A DNA stretch of 64,000 nucleotides from Alphaproteobacteria bacterium (GTDB lineage Bacteria; Pseudomonadota; Alphaproteobacteria; JANSWW01): NCBI GenBank assembly GCA_024743275.1, contig JANSWW010000015.1, positions 1 to 64,000 of the forward strand, written 5' to 3'. Positions 29,879-40,069 of this stretch are shown piece by piece. Every line of letters starts with the position of its first letter. Position 1 is the stretch's first letter. The translations under genes were made by a program, and so were the position numbers. The notes under the pieces were generated by a model. It ran no database searches and was not told the origin of the DNA. It worked only from the letters and a program-made list of their open reading frames with translations.

Positions 29879-31484
29879 CGGGGCGCCGGACGGCACCGGC
29901 CACCGATGGTCCCCGCAGCGCTGGTCTGGTCGGTCCTGGCCCGGTCATCGTTGGATCGGCGGTCTATTCAGGGACGGGCGGCCGGGCTGGCGTGCGGCTG
30001 GCTTGGCCTGGCTCGGCGGCGCCGTGGGCGCGTTCGCTTTTGCCCCGTTCTCTCTGACGATCCTGCTGGTTCCGGCCTTTGGGATTCTGGTCCGCCTGAT
30101 CGACGCGGCGGCGGGGGTGAAGAGCGCCTTTCGTCTCGGTTGGTGGTTCGCCTTCGGGCATTTCACCCTCGGTCTGTGGTGGATCTCCAAGGCGCTTCTC
30201 GTCGATATCGATCAGTTCTGGTGGATGGTGCCGTTCGCGATTTTCGCGCTTCCGGCCGCCCTCGCCCTGTTCCCGGCGATCGCCATCGCGGTCGCGAAAC
30301 GCATGGTTCCGCACGGTTTCCCGCTGGCCATGGCCCTGGTTCTGGCCTGGTGTGTCGCGGAAATCGGTCGGGGCACCCTGTTCACCGGCTTTCCCTGGAA
30401 TTTGGCGGGCCAGAGCTGGGGCGCCTATCCGGTGATGGCCCAGACCGTCTCGGTCTATGGGATTTACGGCCTTTCCCTGGTCACGGTCCTGGCCGCCACG
30501 CTGATCGGTCTCGGACGCCTCCGCCCGGTGGCCGCCGGTGCGGCTCTGGTCGCTGGCCTCGCGGTGTTCGGTGTCTTGCGCCTGCCCGCGGACCCGATCC
30601 CGTTGACCGAGACGCAAATTCGGCTCGTGCAGCCGAACGTCCCTCAGACCGATAAGTGGAAGGCCGAGTTGCGGGCGGCCCATATCCAGAACCTCGTCGA
30701 TCTGACCTTGTTGCCGCCGCAACAGGAAGGACGCCCCCCGGAGATCGTTATCTGGCCGGAAACCGCGCTCCCCCTGATCCTGGAGGCCGGGACGCCCACC
30801 TTCCGGCTGTTGGAGCGTTTGTCTCGGGACCGGAGTCTCGTCACCGGCGCCATCCGAATCGATCGGGCCGGGGGCGTTCGGATCTTCAACAGTCTTTTTC
30901 TCTTCGAGGGGGGCGCGTTGGCCGAGGCCTACGATAAGAGCCATCTCGTTCCGTTCGGCGAATACGTCCCGTTCTCGGAGTATCTTTCTTTCATGCGGGT
31001 TGCCGCCCGCGTCAATTTCACGCCGGGTGTTGGGCTGAGGACCCTCGAAATGGTAGCCGGACCCGCGTTTTCGCCTTTGATATGTTATGAAATAATATTT
31101 CCAGGAAAAGTAGTACAGGCGGGGGGAACTGGAATTGCGCGGCCCGCCTGGCTTGTTAATCTGACCAACGATGCATGGTATGGCGTGAGCAATGGCCCCT
31201 ATCAACATCGGATCATTAGTCGTATAAGGGCGATTGAAGAAGGTTTGCCAGTTGCACGCGTGGCAAATACAGGAATTAGCGAGCTTACGGATCCGTATGG
31301 AAGAAAAGTAGAAAGTCTAGAGCTAAATTCGCGCGGAATAATTGACTTAAGGTTGCCTATGCCGCTCGATAGAACGCTTTTTCGCGAATTGGGTGGTTAC
31401 ATTCTTACCCTTTTATTTTTGACCTTTAGTTTATTTATAATATCCCTCCAAAGAGTCTTGTGCTCTTCAAAACATATTCTTTAG
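29853..31484 (+). CDS. lnt: Apolipoprotein N-acyltransferase
   Basis: 543 aa inner-membrane enzyme that adds the third acyl chain to lipoproteins. An N-terminal membrane region of several helices (about 40-245) is followed by the nitrilase-type domain. The catalytic triad is visible: Glu near 305 (WPETALP), Lys362 (YDKSHLVPFGEY), Cys411 (LICYEI). The ATG overlaps the CBS gene by 26 bp. From the catalytic Cys codon (about 31080) to the end, base composition falls to roughly 40-45% GC, with many A/T third positions, unlike the first 1.2 kb. The protein stays in frame and ends with a hydrophobic helix. Confidence 0.93.
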   Translation: MARTTPGPDGAPDGTGHRWSPQRWSGRSWPGHRWIGGLFRDGRPGWRAAGLAWLGGAVGAFAFAPFSLTILLVPAFGILVRLIDAAAGVKSAFRLGWWFAFGHFTLGLWWISKALLVDIDQFWWMVPFAIFALPAALALFPAIAIAVAKRMVPHGFPLAMALVLAWCVAEIGRGTLFTGFPWNLAGQSWGAYPVMAQTVSVYGIYGLSLVTVLAATLIGLGRLRPVAAGAALVAGLAVFGVLRLPADPIPLTETQIRLVQPNVPQTDKWKAELRAAHIQNLVDLTLLPPQQEGRPPEIVIWPETALPLILEAGTPTFRLLERLSRDRSLVTGAIRIDRAGGVRIFNSLFLFEGGALAEAYDKSHLVPFGEYVPFSEYLSFMRVAARVNFTPGVGLRTLEMVAGPAFSPLICYEIIFPGKVVQAGGTGIARPAWLVNLTNDAWYGVSNGPYQHRIISRIRAIEEGLPVARVANTGISELTDPYGRKVESLELNSRGIIDLRLPMPLDRTLFRELGGYILTLLFLTFSLFIISLQRVLCSSKHIL

Positions 31485-31564
31485 GATAAATTATAGTCGC
31501 TTTTTTGGGCATACCAAGATATGTGACTCGGACCACAGCGACGTGCCGAGGATCTTTGAGTAAA

Positions 31565-32011
31565 ATGGCAAAGGGTTCCAAACGCGGTCGACCCCGTCTC
31601 CGTGACGAGGAAGGTCGGCCCAATCCAATCGATGTACATGTAGGCTCCCGGGTTCGGCTACGCCGGACTCTTCTGGGCATGAGCCAGGAGAAGCTGGGCA
31701 ATGCCCTTGGGCTGACTTTCCAGCAGATCCAAAAATACGAGAGGGGCGGAAACAAGATCGGTGCGAGCCGTCTCTACGAGCTCGCGCAGGCTCTGGATAT
31801 CCCGGTGTCGTTCTTCTTCGACGACTATCAGGCGCCCGATCATGCGGCGAAGCCGATCGGTCCGGTCGACGAGGTGGTTCAGGCCGAGCCAGATCCGATG
31901 ATGAAACGCGAGACGCTGGATCTCGTCCGCGCCTATTACGACATCAAGGATCCGGTGGTCCGTCGCCGTCTGTTCGATATGGCCAAGGCGCTGGCGAAAA
32001 TCTCCGAGTGA
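31565..32011 (+). CDS. Cro/CI-type HTH transcriptional regulator
   Basis: 148 aa. A basic N-terminal tail (KGSKRGRPRLRD) precedes a helix-turn-helix of the XRE family at about 27-80 (MSQEKLGNALGLTFQQIQKYE). The helical C-terminal part ends in a conserved block (RRRLFDMAKALAKI). Genes of this kind lie just upstream of metK in many alphaproteobacteria. The target is unknown. ATG 31565 is preferred; upstream in-frame codons lie in an AT-rich non-coding stretch. Confidence 0.88.
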   Translation: MAKGSKRGRPRLRDEEGRPNPIDVHVGSRVRLRRTLLGMSQEKLGNALGLTFQQIQKYERGGNKIGASRLYELAQALDIPVSFFFDDYQAPDHAAKPIGPVDEVVQAEPDPMMKRETLDLVRAYYDIKDPVVRRRLFDMAKALAKISE

Positions 32012-32193
32012 CGCTTTTTCGCGGGATCAGGGTTGACGGTCGGATCGTTCTTTTGTCTTGACCCGGCTAGCCCTTCCTTGCAAATAACCGCCCTTCGAAT
32101 TCGCCTGATTCGGCGATGCGTTCCGCGTGTGCCCGATTCTGTGTGACCTTCTGTGCTTTAACGCCTTCTCTCGATCAAAGGGGGGAACGAACC

Positions 32194-33360
32194 GTGGCCT
32201 CGGGCAATTATCTCTTCACCAGCGAATCCGTCTCCGAAGGGCATCCGGACAAGGTTTGCGACCGGATCTCCGATTCGGTCGTCGACCTTCTGCTCGCCGC
32301 CGATCCGGAGGCGCGGGTCGCCTGTGAGACCCTGGCGACGACCAACCGGGTGGTGCTGGCAGGCGAAGTCCGCGGTCCCGCTTCGGTCGACGCGGAGGCG
32401 ATGATCGCCTCGGCGCGCCGCTGCATCAAAGAGATCGGCTACCAGCAGGAAGGCTTCCATTGGGAAACCGCCGAGATCGATTGCTATGTCCATGAGCAGT
32501 CCAAGGATATCGCCGTCGGTGTCGACGCGGCCGGCAACAAGGACGAGGGCGCCGGCGACCAGGGCATCATGTTCGGGTTCGCCTGCACCGAGACCGATGC
32601 GCTGATGCCGGCGCCGCTGCATTACTCCCACCGGATCCTCAAGGGCCTGGCCGACGCGCGCCACAGCGGCGAACTCGCCGACGTCCTCGGGCCGGACGCC
32701 AAGAGCCAGGTCACCCTGCGCTATGAGGACGGCAAGCCGGTCGCGGCGACGTCGGTGGTGGTGTCGACCCAGCACAAGGCCGGCCTCGACCAGGCCGAGG
32801 TGCGCGAGATCGTCCGGCCCTATATCGAGAAGGTCCTTCCGGAAGGCTGGATGCCGCCGGAAGAGGAACTCTACGTCAATCCGACCGGTATTTTCGTCAT
32901 CGGCGGTCCGGACGGCGACGCCGGCCTGACCGGCCGGAAGATCATCGTCGATACCTATGGCGGTGCGGCCCCCCATGGCGGCGGCGCGTTCAGCGGCAAG
33001 GATCCGACCAAGGTCGACCGCTCCGCCGCCTATGCCTGCCGCTATCTCGCGAAGAACGTCGTCGCGGCCGGGCTCGCCAGCAAGTGTACCCTGCAGGTCT
33101 CCTACGCGATCGGCATCTCCAAGCCGCTCTCCCTCTATGTCAATCTGGTCGACGGCCAGGTCGACGAGGAGAAGCTGGCGGACGTTCTGCAGGAGATGGT
33201 CAATCTGTCGCCCCGCGGCATCCGCGAGCATCTCAAGCTCAACCGGCCGATCTACGAGCGCACGGCGGCCTACGGCCATTTCGGTCGCCAGCCCGATGAG
33301 GATGGCGGTTTCTCCTGGGAACGGACCGACCTGGTCGACGATCTGAAGCGGGCGTTCTAA
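32194..33360 (+). CDS. metK: S-adenosylmethionine synthetase
   Basis: 388 aa. Start GTG 32194 with GGGGGGAA upstream. The protein opens [19 protein letters not shown], with the ATP-binding SEGHPDK motif. [10 protein letters not shown] and [16 protein letters not shown] are the other signatures. It makes SAM from methionine and ATP, feeding several methylases and radical SAM enzymes in this window. The leader (32012-32193) was inspected for SAM-II and SAM/SAH riboswitch features and none was convincing. Confidence 0.96.
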   Translation: MASGNYLFTSESVSEGHPDKVCDRISDSVVDLLLAADPEARVACETLATTNRVVLAGEVRGPASVDAEAMIASARRCIKEIGYQQEGFHWETAEIDCYVHEQSKDIAVGVDAAGNKDEGAGDQGIMFGFACTETDALMPAPLHYSHRILKGLADARHSGELADVLGPDAKSQVTLRYEDGKPVAATSVVVSTQHKAGLDQAEVREIVRPYIEKVLPEGWMPPEEELYVNPTGIFVIGGPDGDAGLTGRKIIVDTYGGAAPHGGGAFSGKDPTKVDRSAAYACRYLAKNVVAAGLASKCTLQVSYAIGISKPLSLYVNLVDGQVDEEKLADVLQEMVNLSPRGIREHLKLNRPIYERTAAYGHFGRQPDEDGGFSWERTDLVDDLKRAF

Positions 33361-33370
33361 ATCCGTCTTG

Positions 33371-34096
33371 ATGAGCGCTGAAAAGGATCAGGAAGCCTAC
33401 CGGTTCTTCGGCCGGCGTAAGGGCCATGCCCTGAGCGCCCGACGCGAGGCGCTGGTCCGCGACGTGCTGCCGGGGCTGCGGGTCACCCCGCCGAAACAGG
33501 GCCTTCTCGACCCCCGGACCCTGTTCGATGCGCCGATGGCGCGGGTCCATCTGGAAATCGGCTTCGGCGGCGGCGAACATCTGGCCGCCCAGGCCAAGGG
33601 CAATCCCGAAGACGGCTTCATCGGGTGCGAGGTGTTCCTCAACGGTGTCGCCAGCCTGGTCAGCCAGGTCGCCGACCAGGAGATCGGCAATGTCCGGATC
33701 CGCGACGAGGACGCCCGGCCGCTCCTGGCGGCGATGGCGCCCGCCAGCGTCGACCGCATCTATGTTCTCTTCCCCGATCCCTGGCCGAAATACCGGCACC
33801 GTGACCGCCGGATGATCCAGACAGAGAGCCTCGACCGCTTCGCGGACATGCTCAAGGACGGCGGCGAGTTGCGGGTCGCCAGCGATCAGATGTTCTATAT
33901 CGCCTGGACTCTGGAGCGTGTCATCGGTCGGCCCGACTTCGAATGGCTCGCCGAGCGTCCCGGGGATTGGCGCGAGCCGCCGGCCGACTGGGTCCGGACT
34001 CGCTACGAGCGCAAGGCGCTGGCGAAAGGGGACCATCCGGCCTATCTGCGGTTCCGTCGAAGACCCCGCGACGATGGGGGGCAGTCTAGGTCATGA
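33371..34096 (+). CDS. trmB: tRNA (guanine-N7-)-methyltransferase
   Basis: 241 aa. SAM-binding motif LEIGFGGGEHL (about 58-68) and the family signature LFPDPWPKYRHRDRRMI. It forms m7G46 in tRNA variable loops. It lies 10 bp after metK, whose product is its methyl donor. An upstream TTG at 33368 is in frame but ATG 33371 is preferred. Confidence 0.95.
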   Translation: MSAEKDQEAYRFFGRRKGHALSARREALVRDVLPGLRVTPPKQGLLDPRTLFDAPMARVHLEIGFGGGEHLAAQAKGNPEDGFIGCEVFLNGVASLVSQVADQEIGNVRIRDEDARPLLAAMAPASVDRIYVLFPDPWPKYRHRDRRMIQTESLDRFADMLKDGGELRVASDQMFYIAWTLERVIGRPDFEWLAERPGDWREPPADWVRTRYERKALAKGDHPAYLRFRRRPRDDGGQSRS

Positions 34097-34272
34097 ATCC
34101 GTAGCTCGTTATGGAATTCGAGGCGGCTCAAGACGAACTTCGGATCCGGAGGGGTACGAGCACCCTATTAAATCTCCTGTGGTTTTGGATGCGAGGGTCG
34201 TTCGGGAGCGCGCCGTGGGTACTGTGACCAACTTCAAATCCGCCACACTGGGACTCGGCCCGAATCGAATCC

Positions 34273-34300
34273 TTGCGATTCTTTTGTTTTGCGGTATATC
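34273..34300 (+). promoter_or_regulatory. Candidate promoter of the rimP operon
   Basis: TTGCGA (34273-34278), a 16-bp spacer, TATATC (34295-34300), inside the AT-richest part of the gap. The predicted start is about 34307, so a leader RNA of roughly 127 nt would precede rimP. Confidence 0.45.
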
Positions 34301-34340
34301 TAGGCGCGAAGTTGTTTGACAGTCTGGATTATCTGCAGAA

Positions 34341-34363
34341 GTGGGCTTCCGCCCGCTTTTTTT
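34341..34363 (+). terminator. Terminator-like hairpin in the rimP leader
   Basis: GTGGGC (34341-34346), loop TTCC, GCCCGC (34351-34356), then seven T (34357-34363). It is a textbook intrinsic terminator located about 70 bp upstream of rimP and downstream of the candidate promoter. It could act as an attenuator, or end an upstream transcript. Confidence 0.75.
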
Positions 34364-34433
34364 ATTGCCGATTGGATCCGGGCTTGTCGACGGCCGAGGG
34401 ACAACCCCATTGAGCGATGTTGAGAGGATAGGA

Positions 34434-34961
34434 ATGGCCGCACCCGGCGCCTTGGAGGAGCTTTTGACCCCGCCCTTGCAGGCGATGGGCTACGAGGTCG
34501 TCCGCATCCTGTTGACCGGCGGCCGGAACCCGACCCTGCAGATCATGGCCGACAGGTTGGACGGCAAGCCGATGACGGTGGATGATTGCACGGCCATTTC
34601 CCGGGATGTCTCCGCGATTCTCGACGTCGAGGATCCGATCGAGGGGGCCTACGTCCTCGAGGTGTCGTCGCCGGGCATTGATCGCCCTCTCACCAAGCTC
34701 GTGGACTTCGAGCGGTTCAAGGGGTTCGAGGCCCGTGTCGAATTGAAATTGCTGACCGACGGGCGCCGCCGCTTCAAGGCGCGGATCGTCGGGACCGGCC
34801 CGGACGACAAGATCACCTTCGAGGTCGAGGGAGAGCGATTCGACGTCGACTTCTCTCTGGTTCAGAAGGCCAAGTTGGTGATGACCGACGACCTGATCGC
34901 GGCGCGGGCCGCGGAGGCGGCGGGCAGTGAACAAACAGTGGAAGGATCGCCCGTCGACTAA
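34434..34961 (+). CDS. rimP: Ribosome maturation factor RimP
   Basis: 175 aa. The conserved DVEDPIEGAYVLEVSSPGIDRPL segment (around residues 65-87) identifies it. RimP assists 30S subunit assembly. ATG 34434 has GAGAGGATAGG immediately upstream. The frame is open back to 34341, but that part is the leader hairpin. It heads the conserved rimP-nusA-ylxR-infB-rbfA-truB operon. Confidence 0.94.
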   Translation: MAAPGALEELLTPPLQAMGYEVVRILLTGGRNPTLQIMADRLDGKPMTVDDCTAISRDVSAILDVEDPIEGAYVLEVSSPGIDRPLTKLVDFERFKGFEARVELKLLTDGRRRFKARIVGTGPDDKITFEVEGERFDVDFSLVQKAKLVMTDDLIAARAAEAAGSEQTVEGSPVD

Positions 34962-35014
34962 GGCCCGGTGGGCTGAGCCGATGAGCGGTTTTTGAGGAAA
35001 GCAGCAGGAAGAGA

Positions 35015-36592
35015 ATGATGGACTCGGTGTCAACCCTTCCCCGGACGGAGCTCTTGCAGGTTGCCGACACGGTGGCGCGCGAAAAAGGGATCGAGCGTGA
35101 AGAGGTCCTGATGGCCATGGAAATGGCGATCCAGAAGGCCGGTCGCTCGAAATACGGTCAGGAAAACGATATCCGCGCGGAAATCGACCGGAAGAACGGC
35201 GAGATTCGGCTGATGCGGGTGCGGACGATTGTCGAGGAGGTCGAGAACGAGGCGGCGGAGCTGACCCTGGACCAGGGCAAGGAAATCCAGCCGGACATCG
35301 AACTCGGCGGCGAGATCCGCGATCCGTTGCCGCCGATCGATTTCGGTCGCATCGCGGCCCAGACCGCCAAGCAGGTCATCGTCCAAAAGGTCCGCGAGGC
35401 CGAGCGGGAGCGGCAATATAACGAGTACAAGGACCGCACTACCGAATTGGTCAACGGTCTGGTCAAGCGGGTCGAATACGGCAATGTGACCGTCGATCTC
35501 GGCCGGGCGGAGGCGATCCTGCGGCGCGACGAGCTGCTGCCACGCGAGACTTTCCGCCAGGGTGACCGGGTCCGGGCGTATATCTACGACGTGCGGCGCG
35601 AGGTGCGCGGCCCGCAGATCTTCCTGTCGCGGACCCATCCGCAGTTCATGGCGAAGCTGTTCGCCCAGGAAGTGCCGGAAATCTACGACGGCATCATCGA
35701 GATCAAGGCGGTTGCCCGCGATCCGGGCAGCCGGGCGAAGATCGCGGTCATCTCCCACGACAACTCGATCGATCCGGTCGGGGCCTGCGTCGGGATGCGC
35801 GGCAGCCGGGTTCAGGCCGTGGTCGCCGAGCTGCAGGGCGAGAAGATCGACATCATCAACTGGTCGCCGGACGCCGCGACCTTCGTGGTGAACGCGCTCG
35901 CCCCCGCCGAGGTCGCCAAGGTCGTGCTCGACGAGGAGCAGAACCGGATCGAGGTGATCGTACCGGACGAGCAGCTCAGCCTCGCCATCGGCCGCCGGGG
36001 TCAGAACGTCCGGTTGGCCTCGATGCTGACCGGCTGGGACATCGACATCATGACGGAGGAGGAAGACTCCGCCCGCCGTCAGGAGGAGTTCCGGAAGGCC
36101 TCCGAACTGTTCATCGAGGCGCTGGACGTCGACGATGTGATTTCCCATCTGCTGGTGGCCGAAGGCTTCACCAAGATCGAAGAGATCGCGTTTGTGCCGC
36201 TGGAGGAGCTGGCGGATATCGAGGGCTTCGACGAGGATGTGGCCGAGGAACTGGCCGCCCGGGCGAAGCAGTTCCTTGAGGACCAGAACGAGAAATTCGA
36301 GGCGCAGCGCCGCGAACTCGGTGTCGAGGACGCCGTCGGCGAGCTGCCCAATCTGACCGTCGCCCATATGGTGAAGCTCGGCGAGAACGGCATAAAGACG
36401 CTCGACGATGTCGGCGACCTTGCCGGTGACGAGCTGGTGGAGCTGCTGGGCGAGGACGAGATCGGCGAAGAGCAGGCCAACGAGACGATCATGGCGGCCC
36501 GCGCCCATTGGTTCGAGGATGAGGAGCAGCCCGCGGTTGAGAGCGGATCGGGTGAGGAAGCCGGCGAGTCCTCCGAAGAGGACACGGCCTGA
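35015..36592 (+). CDS. nusA: Transcription termination/antitermination protein NusA
   Basis: 525 aa. N-terminal RNA-polymerase-binding domain, S1 domain (about 135-200), two KH domains (about 230-370; the second carries IGRRGQNVRLA), then two helical repeats and an acidic tail. Such C-terminal repeats occur in proteobacterial NusA. Start ATG 35015, with a second ATG immediately following; AGGAAGAG is the ribosome-binding site. Confidence 0.96.
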   Translation: MMDSVSTLPRTELLQVADTVAREKGIEREEVLMAMEMAIQKAGRSKYGQENDIRAEIDRKNGEIRLMRVRTIVEEVENEAAELTLDQGKEIQPDIELGGEIRDPLPPIDFGRIAAQTAKQVIVQKVREAERERQYNEYKDRTTELVNGLVKRVEYGNVTVDLGRAEAILRRDELLPRETFRQGDRVRAYIYDVRREVRGPQIFLSRTHPQFMAKLFAQEVPEIYDGIIEIKAVARDPGSRAKIAVISHDNSIDPVGACVGMRGSRVQAVVAELQGEKIDIINWSPDAATFVVNALAPAEVAKVVLDEEQNRIEVIVPDEQLSLAIGRRGQNVRLASMLTGWDIDIMTEEEDSARRQEEFRKASELFIEALDVDDVISHLLVAEGFTKIEEIAFVPLEELADIEGFDEDVAEELAARAKQFLEDQNEKFEAQRRELGVEDAVGELPNLTVAHMVKLGENGIKTLDDVGDLAGDELVELLGEDEIGEEQANETIMAARAHWFEDEEQPAVESGSGEEAGESSEEDTA

Positions 36593-36633
36593 TCGCTGCG
36601 GCGGTGGGGCCGACGGGTCGGGGGCCGAGCGCT

Positions 36634-37344
36634 ATGGAAGCAACATCGCCCGCGCCGATGCCGGAGGACCCGGTCGTCCTGGAAGAGGAGCGAACCGGAC
36701 CCGCGCGCAAATGTGTCGCGACGGGATTACGCGGGAGCAAGTCAGATCTGATTCGGTTTGTGGTCGGCCCTGATGATATATTGGTACCCGATCTGGACGA
36801 GAAACTGCCTGGTCGGGGAATGTGGCTTCAGGCATCGGCCGATGCGGTGGCCACGGCGGTGAAACGGAAGGCCTTCCAACGCGCGGCTGCCCGCGCGGGA
36901 CGAACGGCGATCCGGGTGCCCGACGATCTGGCGACCCTCCTCGTCGAGGGGTTGAGGCGTCGGATCCTGGACGGCCTCGGGCTGGCGCGGCGCGCCGGTC
37001 AGGCGGTCACCGGGTTCGAGAAGGTGAAGGCCCTGGTTGCCGAGAGCGATCCGCGGATCGACCCGGAGATCATGGCGGGGGCCGGGAGTGTCGGGGTGCT
37101 GTTGCACGCATCCGATGGCGCCGTCGGCGGTTTCAGCAAGTTGGGCCCGGGGGCTCGGCAGCTTGAGGCCGAAGGCAAGACGGTCGAGGTAATGACGGCG
37201 GACGCGCTCGGCGCGCCCTTCGACAGGGACCGCGCGGTCCATGTCGCCGTCTTGGAAGGAAAGTTGGCGGACCGGATTCTCCGGGACGCGACGCGTTTGA
37301 AAAATATGGTGCCCGCACCCGGCTCCCGGGAGGGGGGCGCGTGA
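36634..37344 (+). CDS. YlxR/DUF448 RNA-binding protein fused to an L7Ae-like domain
   Basis: 236 aa. The N-terminal YlxR domain (about 18-95) has [20 protein letters not shown]. The C-terminal half (about 110-225) resembles the L7Ae/L30e fold ([19 protein letters not shown]). In Firmicutes these are two separate genes (ylxR and ylxQ) between nusA and infB. In alphaproteobacteria the fusion is usual. ATG 36634 is chosen; a GTG at 36604 is possible. A role in RNA binding is inferred from the folds. Confidence 0.88.
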   Translation: MEATSPAPMPEDPVVLEEERTGPARKCVATGLRGSKSDLIRFVVGPDDILVPDLDEKLPGRGMWLQASADAVATAVKRKAFQRAAARAGRTAIRVPDDLATLLVEGLRRRILDGLGLARRAGQAVTGFEKVKALVAESDPRIDPEIMAGAGSVGVLLHASDGAVGGFSKLGPGARQLEAEGKTVEVMTADALGAPFDRDRAVHVAVLEGKLADRILRDATRLKNMVPAPGSREGGA

Positions 37345-37375
37345 TGGGACCGAACGAAGGCAGGTCGATAACAGG

Positions 37376-40036
37376 ATGAGCGATACCGATCAGGAACCGA
37401 AGAAAGTCTTGAGCTTGGGCGGCAAGGGCAAGTTGTCTTTGAACAAGACCGTGGATGCGGGCCAGGTGCGGCAGAGCTTCTCCCACGGCCGCTCCAAACA
37501 GGTCCAGGTGGAGGTGCGGAAGAAGCGCACGATCTCCACCCAGCCGGCCGCGAAGGACGCGACCAAGGATTTCGGCGGTCTGACCGACGCCGAGCGCGAG
37601 GCCCGCAAGCGGGTTCTCGAGAACGCCGCCCAGGCGACGGAGACGGAATCGAAGCTGCCGCCGCCGCCGAAACAGGCGCCGCGTAAGGTCGAGCCCGCGC
37701 AGGCGGAGCCGGAGGAGGCCGTCGAGGGGGCGCCCGTGGCAGACGCTTCCGTGGCGGAAGAGGCCGCCGCCGAGGCGGTGGTCGACGAAGCGTCGCAGCC
37801 GCAGCCCAAGAAGGTTCTGACTCCGGAAGAGCGCCGTCAGCAGGAAATGGCCGCGCTTGAGGAAATCCAGAAGTCGGAAGAGCAAAAGAAGGCCGAGGCC
37901 GCGGCCCGGCTCAAGGCCGAACAGGAAGAACGCCAGAAGCGCGAAGCCCAAGACGACAAGTCGCGCAAGCCGAAAGATAAGAACGACGACGCCGTCGTGG
38001 CGCCGGATGCCAACAAATTGGCCGAGGCCTCCGCCGCCCTTTCCGAGGACGAAGAGACCAAGCGCCGCGGCAAGCCGAAGGCGGCCGTGCCCGCGAAAAC
38101 GCCGGCTGCCCCGAAGGGCCGTGCCGGGGAACGCGCTCGCCGGTCGGGCAAGCTGACCATCGGCGACGCCCTGACCCGGGGCGACGGTGAGGAGCGGGTG
38201 CGCTCGCTTGCCTCCGTCAAGCGTCAGCGGGAACGGGAGCGTCAGCGCCAGGCCGCCCAGCAGTCGGATCGGCACAAGGTCGTCCGCGATGTGGTGATTC
38301 CCGAGGCGATCACGGTCGGCGAATTGGCCAACCGGATGGCCGAACGGGGGGCGGATGTCGTCAAGTCGCTCATGAAAATGGGTGTCATGGCGACGATCAC
38401 CCAGACCATCGACGCCGACACGGCGGAACTGGTGGTCCAGGAGTTCGGTCACAACCTTCAGCGGGTCTCCGAGGGCGATGTCGAAGTGGGGCTGGAATTG
38501 ATCGAGGCACCGGACGACGCCACCTCGGGACGGCCCCCGGTGGTCACCATCATGGGCCATGTCGACCACGGCAAGACGTCCCTGCTCGACGCCCTGCGGG
38601 AAACCGACGTGGTGGCCAAGGAAGCCGGTGGGATCACCCAGCATATCGGGGCCTACCAGGTCCAGGTGCCGTCCGGCGACAAGATCACCTTCATCGATAC
38701 GCCGGGCCACGCGGCCTTTACCGCGATGCGGGCCCGGGGCGCCGACGTCACCGATATCGTCATCCTGGTGGTGGCGGCCGACGACGGCATCAAGGCGCAG
38801 ACCGTCGAGGCGATCAACCACGCCAAAGCGGCCAAGAAGCCGATCATCGTGGCGATCAACAAGATGGACAAGCCCGGCGCCGAGCCGGACCGGGTTCGGA
38901 CCGAATTGCTGCAGCACGATCTGCAGGTCGAGAGCATGGGCGGCGAGATCATCGATGTGGAGGTCTCCGCCCTCCAGAAGACCAATCTCGACAAGCTGTT
39001 GGAGATGATCCTGCTGCAGGCCGAGATCATGGATCTCAAGGCCAATCCCGACCGGGCCGCCCACGGCCGCATCGTCGAGGCGAAGGTCGAGAAGGGGCGC
39101 GGCTCCGTGGCGACGGTTCTGGTCCAGACCGGCACCCTGCGCACCGGCGACATTTTCATTGCGGGGGCGGAATGGGGCCGTGTGCGCGCCCTGATCAACG
39201 ACCGCGGCGACAACGTCGACAGCGCCGGCCCGACCGAGCCGGTCGAGGTTCTGGGGCTTCAGGGCACGCCGTCGGCCGGTGACGACTTCGTCGTCGTCGA
39301 GAACGAGGCCCGCGCCCGTGAGGTTTCCGAGTTCCGTCAGCGGCGGTTGCGCGACCAGCAGCACAAGGCGGCCGCGCGCGGCACGCTGGAACAGATGATG
39401 TCCCAGCTCAAAGAGGGCGAGAAAGGGACCTTGCCGGTGGTCCTCAAGGCCGATGTCCAGGGCTCGGCCGAGGCGATCCAGGCGAGCCTGGAGAAGCTCG
39501 CGACCGACGAGGTCCAGGTGCAGATCCTGCACAGCGGTGTGGGTGGCATCAACGAAAGCGACATCACGCTGGCCAAGGCGACCAACGCAATGGTCGTCGG
39601 GTTCAACGTGCGGGCCAACCCGCAGGCCCGGGAGATGGCCAAGCGGGAGGGAGTCGAGCTCCGCTACTATTCGATCATCTACGATGTGGTCGACGATGCG
39701 AAGGCGGCCCTCTCCGGGATGCTGACGCCGGATGTCCGCGAGACCCATATCGGCGACGCCGAAATCCGCGAGGTCTTCAACATCACCAAGGTCGGCAAGG
39801 TCGCCGGCTGTATGGTGGTCAACGGCGAGGTCAAGCGGGGCTCCAAGGTCCGCCTGCTGCGGGACGACGTCGTTATTCACGAAGGCACCCTCAAGACCCT
39901 GCGGCGCTTCAAGGACGAGGTCCGGGAGGTCCAGAAGGGCTATGAATGCGGTATGGCGTTCGAGAACTACAGCGACATCCAGGTCGGCGATTACATCGAA
40001 TGTTTCGATGTGGAAGAGGTGAAGCGGCAGCTTTAA
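37376..40036 (+). CDS. infB: Translation initiation factor IF-2
   Basis: 886 aa. A long, charged, low-complexity N-terminal region (about 1-270) with an initial IF2-associated helix is followed by an IF2_N domain, then the GTPase domain with G1 GHVDHGKT near 394-401, DTPGH and NKMD. The EF-Tu-like and fMet-tRNA-binding C-terminal domains complete it. It places initiator tRNA on the 30S subunit. Confidence 0.97.
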   Translation: MSDTDQEPKKVLSLGGKGKLSLNKTVDAGQVRQSFSHGRSKQVQVEVRKKRTISTQPAAKDATKDFGGLTDAEREARKRVLENAAQATETESKLPPPPKQAPRKVEPAQAEPEEAVEGAPVADASVAEEAAAEAVVDEASQPQPKKVLTPEERRQQEMAALEEIQKSEEQKKAEAAARLKAEQEERQKREAQDDKSRKPKDKNDDAVVAPDANKLAEASAALSEDEETKRRGKPKAAVPAKTPAAPKGRAGERARRSGKLTIGDALTRGDGEERVRSLASVKRQRERERQRQAAQQSDRHKVVRDVVIPEAITVGELANRMAERGADVVKSLMKMGVMATITQTIDADTAELVVQEFGHNLQRVSEGDVEVGLELIEAPDDATSGRPPVVTIMGHVDHGKTSLLDALRETDVVAKEAGGITQHIGAYQVQVPSGDKITFIDTPGHAAFTAMRARGADVTDIVILVVAADDGIKAQTVEAINHAKAAKKPIIVAINKMDKPGAEPDRVRTELLQHDLQVESMGGEIIDVEVSALQKTNLDKLLEMILLQAEIMDLKANPDRAAHGRIVEAKVEKGRGSVATVLVQTGTLRTGDIFIAGAEWGRVRALINDRGDNVDSAGPTEPVEVLGLQGTPSAGDDFVVVENEARAREVSEFRQRRLRDQQHKAAARGTLEQMMSQLKEGEKGTLPVVLKADVQGSAEAIQASLEKLATDEVQVQILHSGVGGINESDITLAKATNAMVVGFNVRANPQAREMAKREGVELRYYSIIYDVVDDAKAALSGMLTPDVRETHIGDAEIREVFNITKVGKVAGCMVVNGEVKRGSKVRLLRDDVVIHEGTLKTLRRFKDEVREVQKGYECGMAFENYSDIQVGDYIECFDVEEVKRQL

Positions 40037-40069
40037 CGCTCCCCCTCTTTGGGGTTTGGAGTTCTAACG

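Larger units (their letters stand above)
34097..34433 (+). promoter_or_regulatory. Leader region of the rimP-nusA-infB operon
   Basis: 337 bp with no supported gene. The segment 34097-34270 shows nothing specific. A promoter (34273-34300) and an intrinsic-terminator-like hairpin (34341-34363) follow, and then about 70 nt to rimP. The arrangement promoter, terminator, gene suggests attenuation of the translation operon. Confidence 0.55.

Noticed and set aside
32012..32193. SAM riboswitch before metK
   Set aside because: No SAM-II or SAM/SAH core sequence or pseudoknot could be drawn; only generic purine-rich leader.
33918..34319. Plus-strand ORF after trmB
   Set aside because: Mostly an out-of-frame reading of trmB that runs into the rimP leader; no start signal and no family.
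37133..39880. 915-aa minus-strand open frame opposite infB
   Set aside because: Shadow of infB. Low-complexity composition and no motif.
40037..40069. Terminator between infB and rbfA (CCCC-TCTTT-GGGG)
   Set aside because: A 4-bp stem with no real T-run. The operon continues with close spacing.
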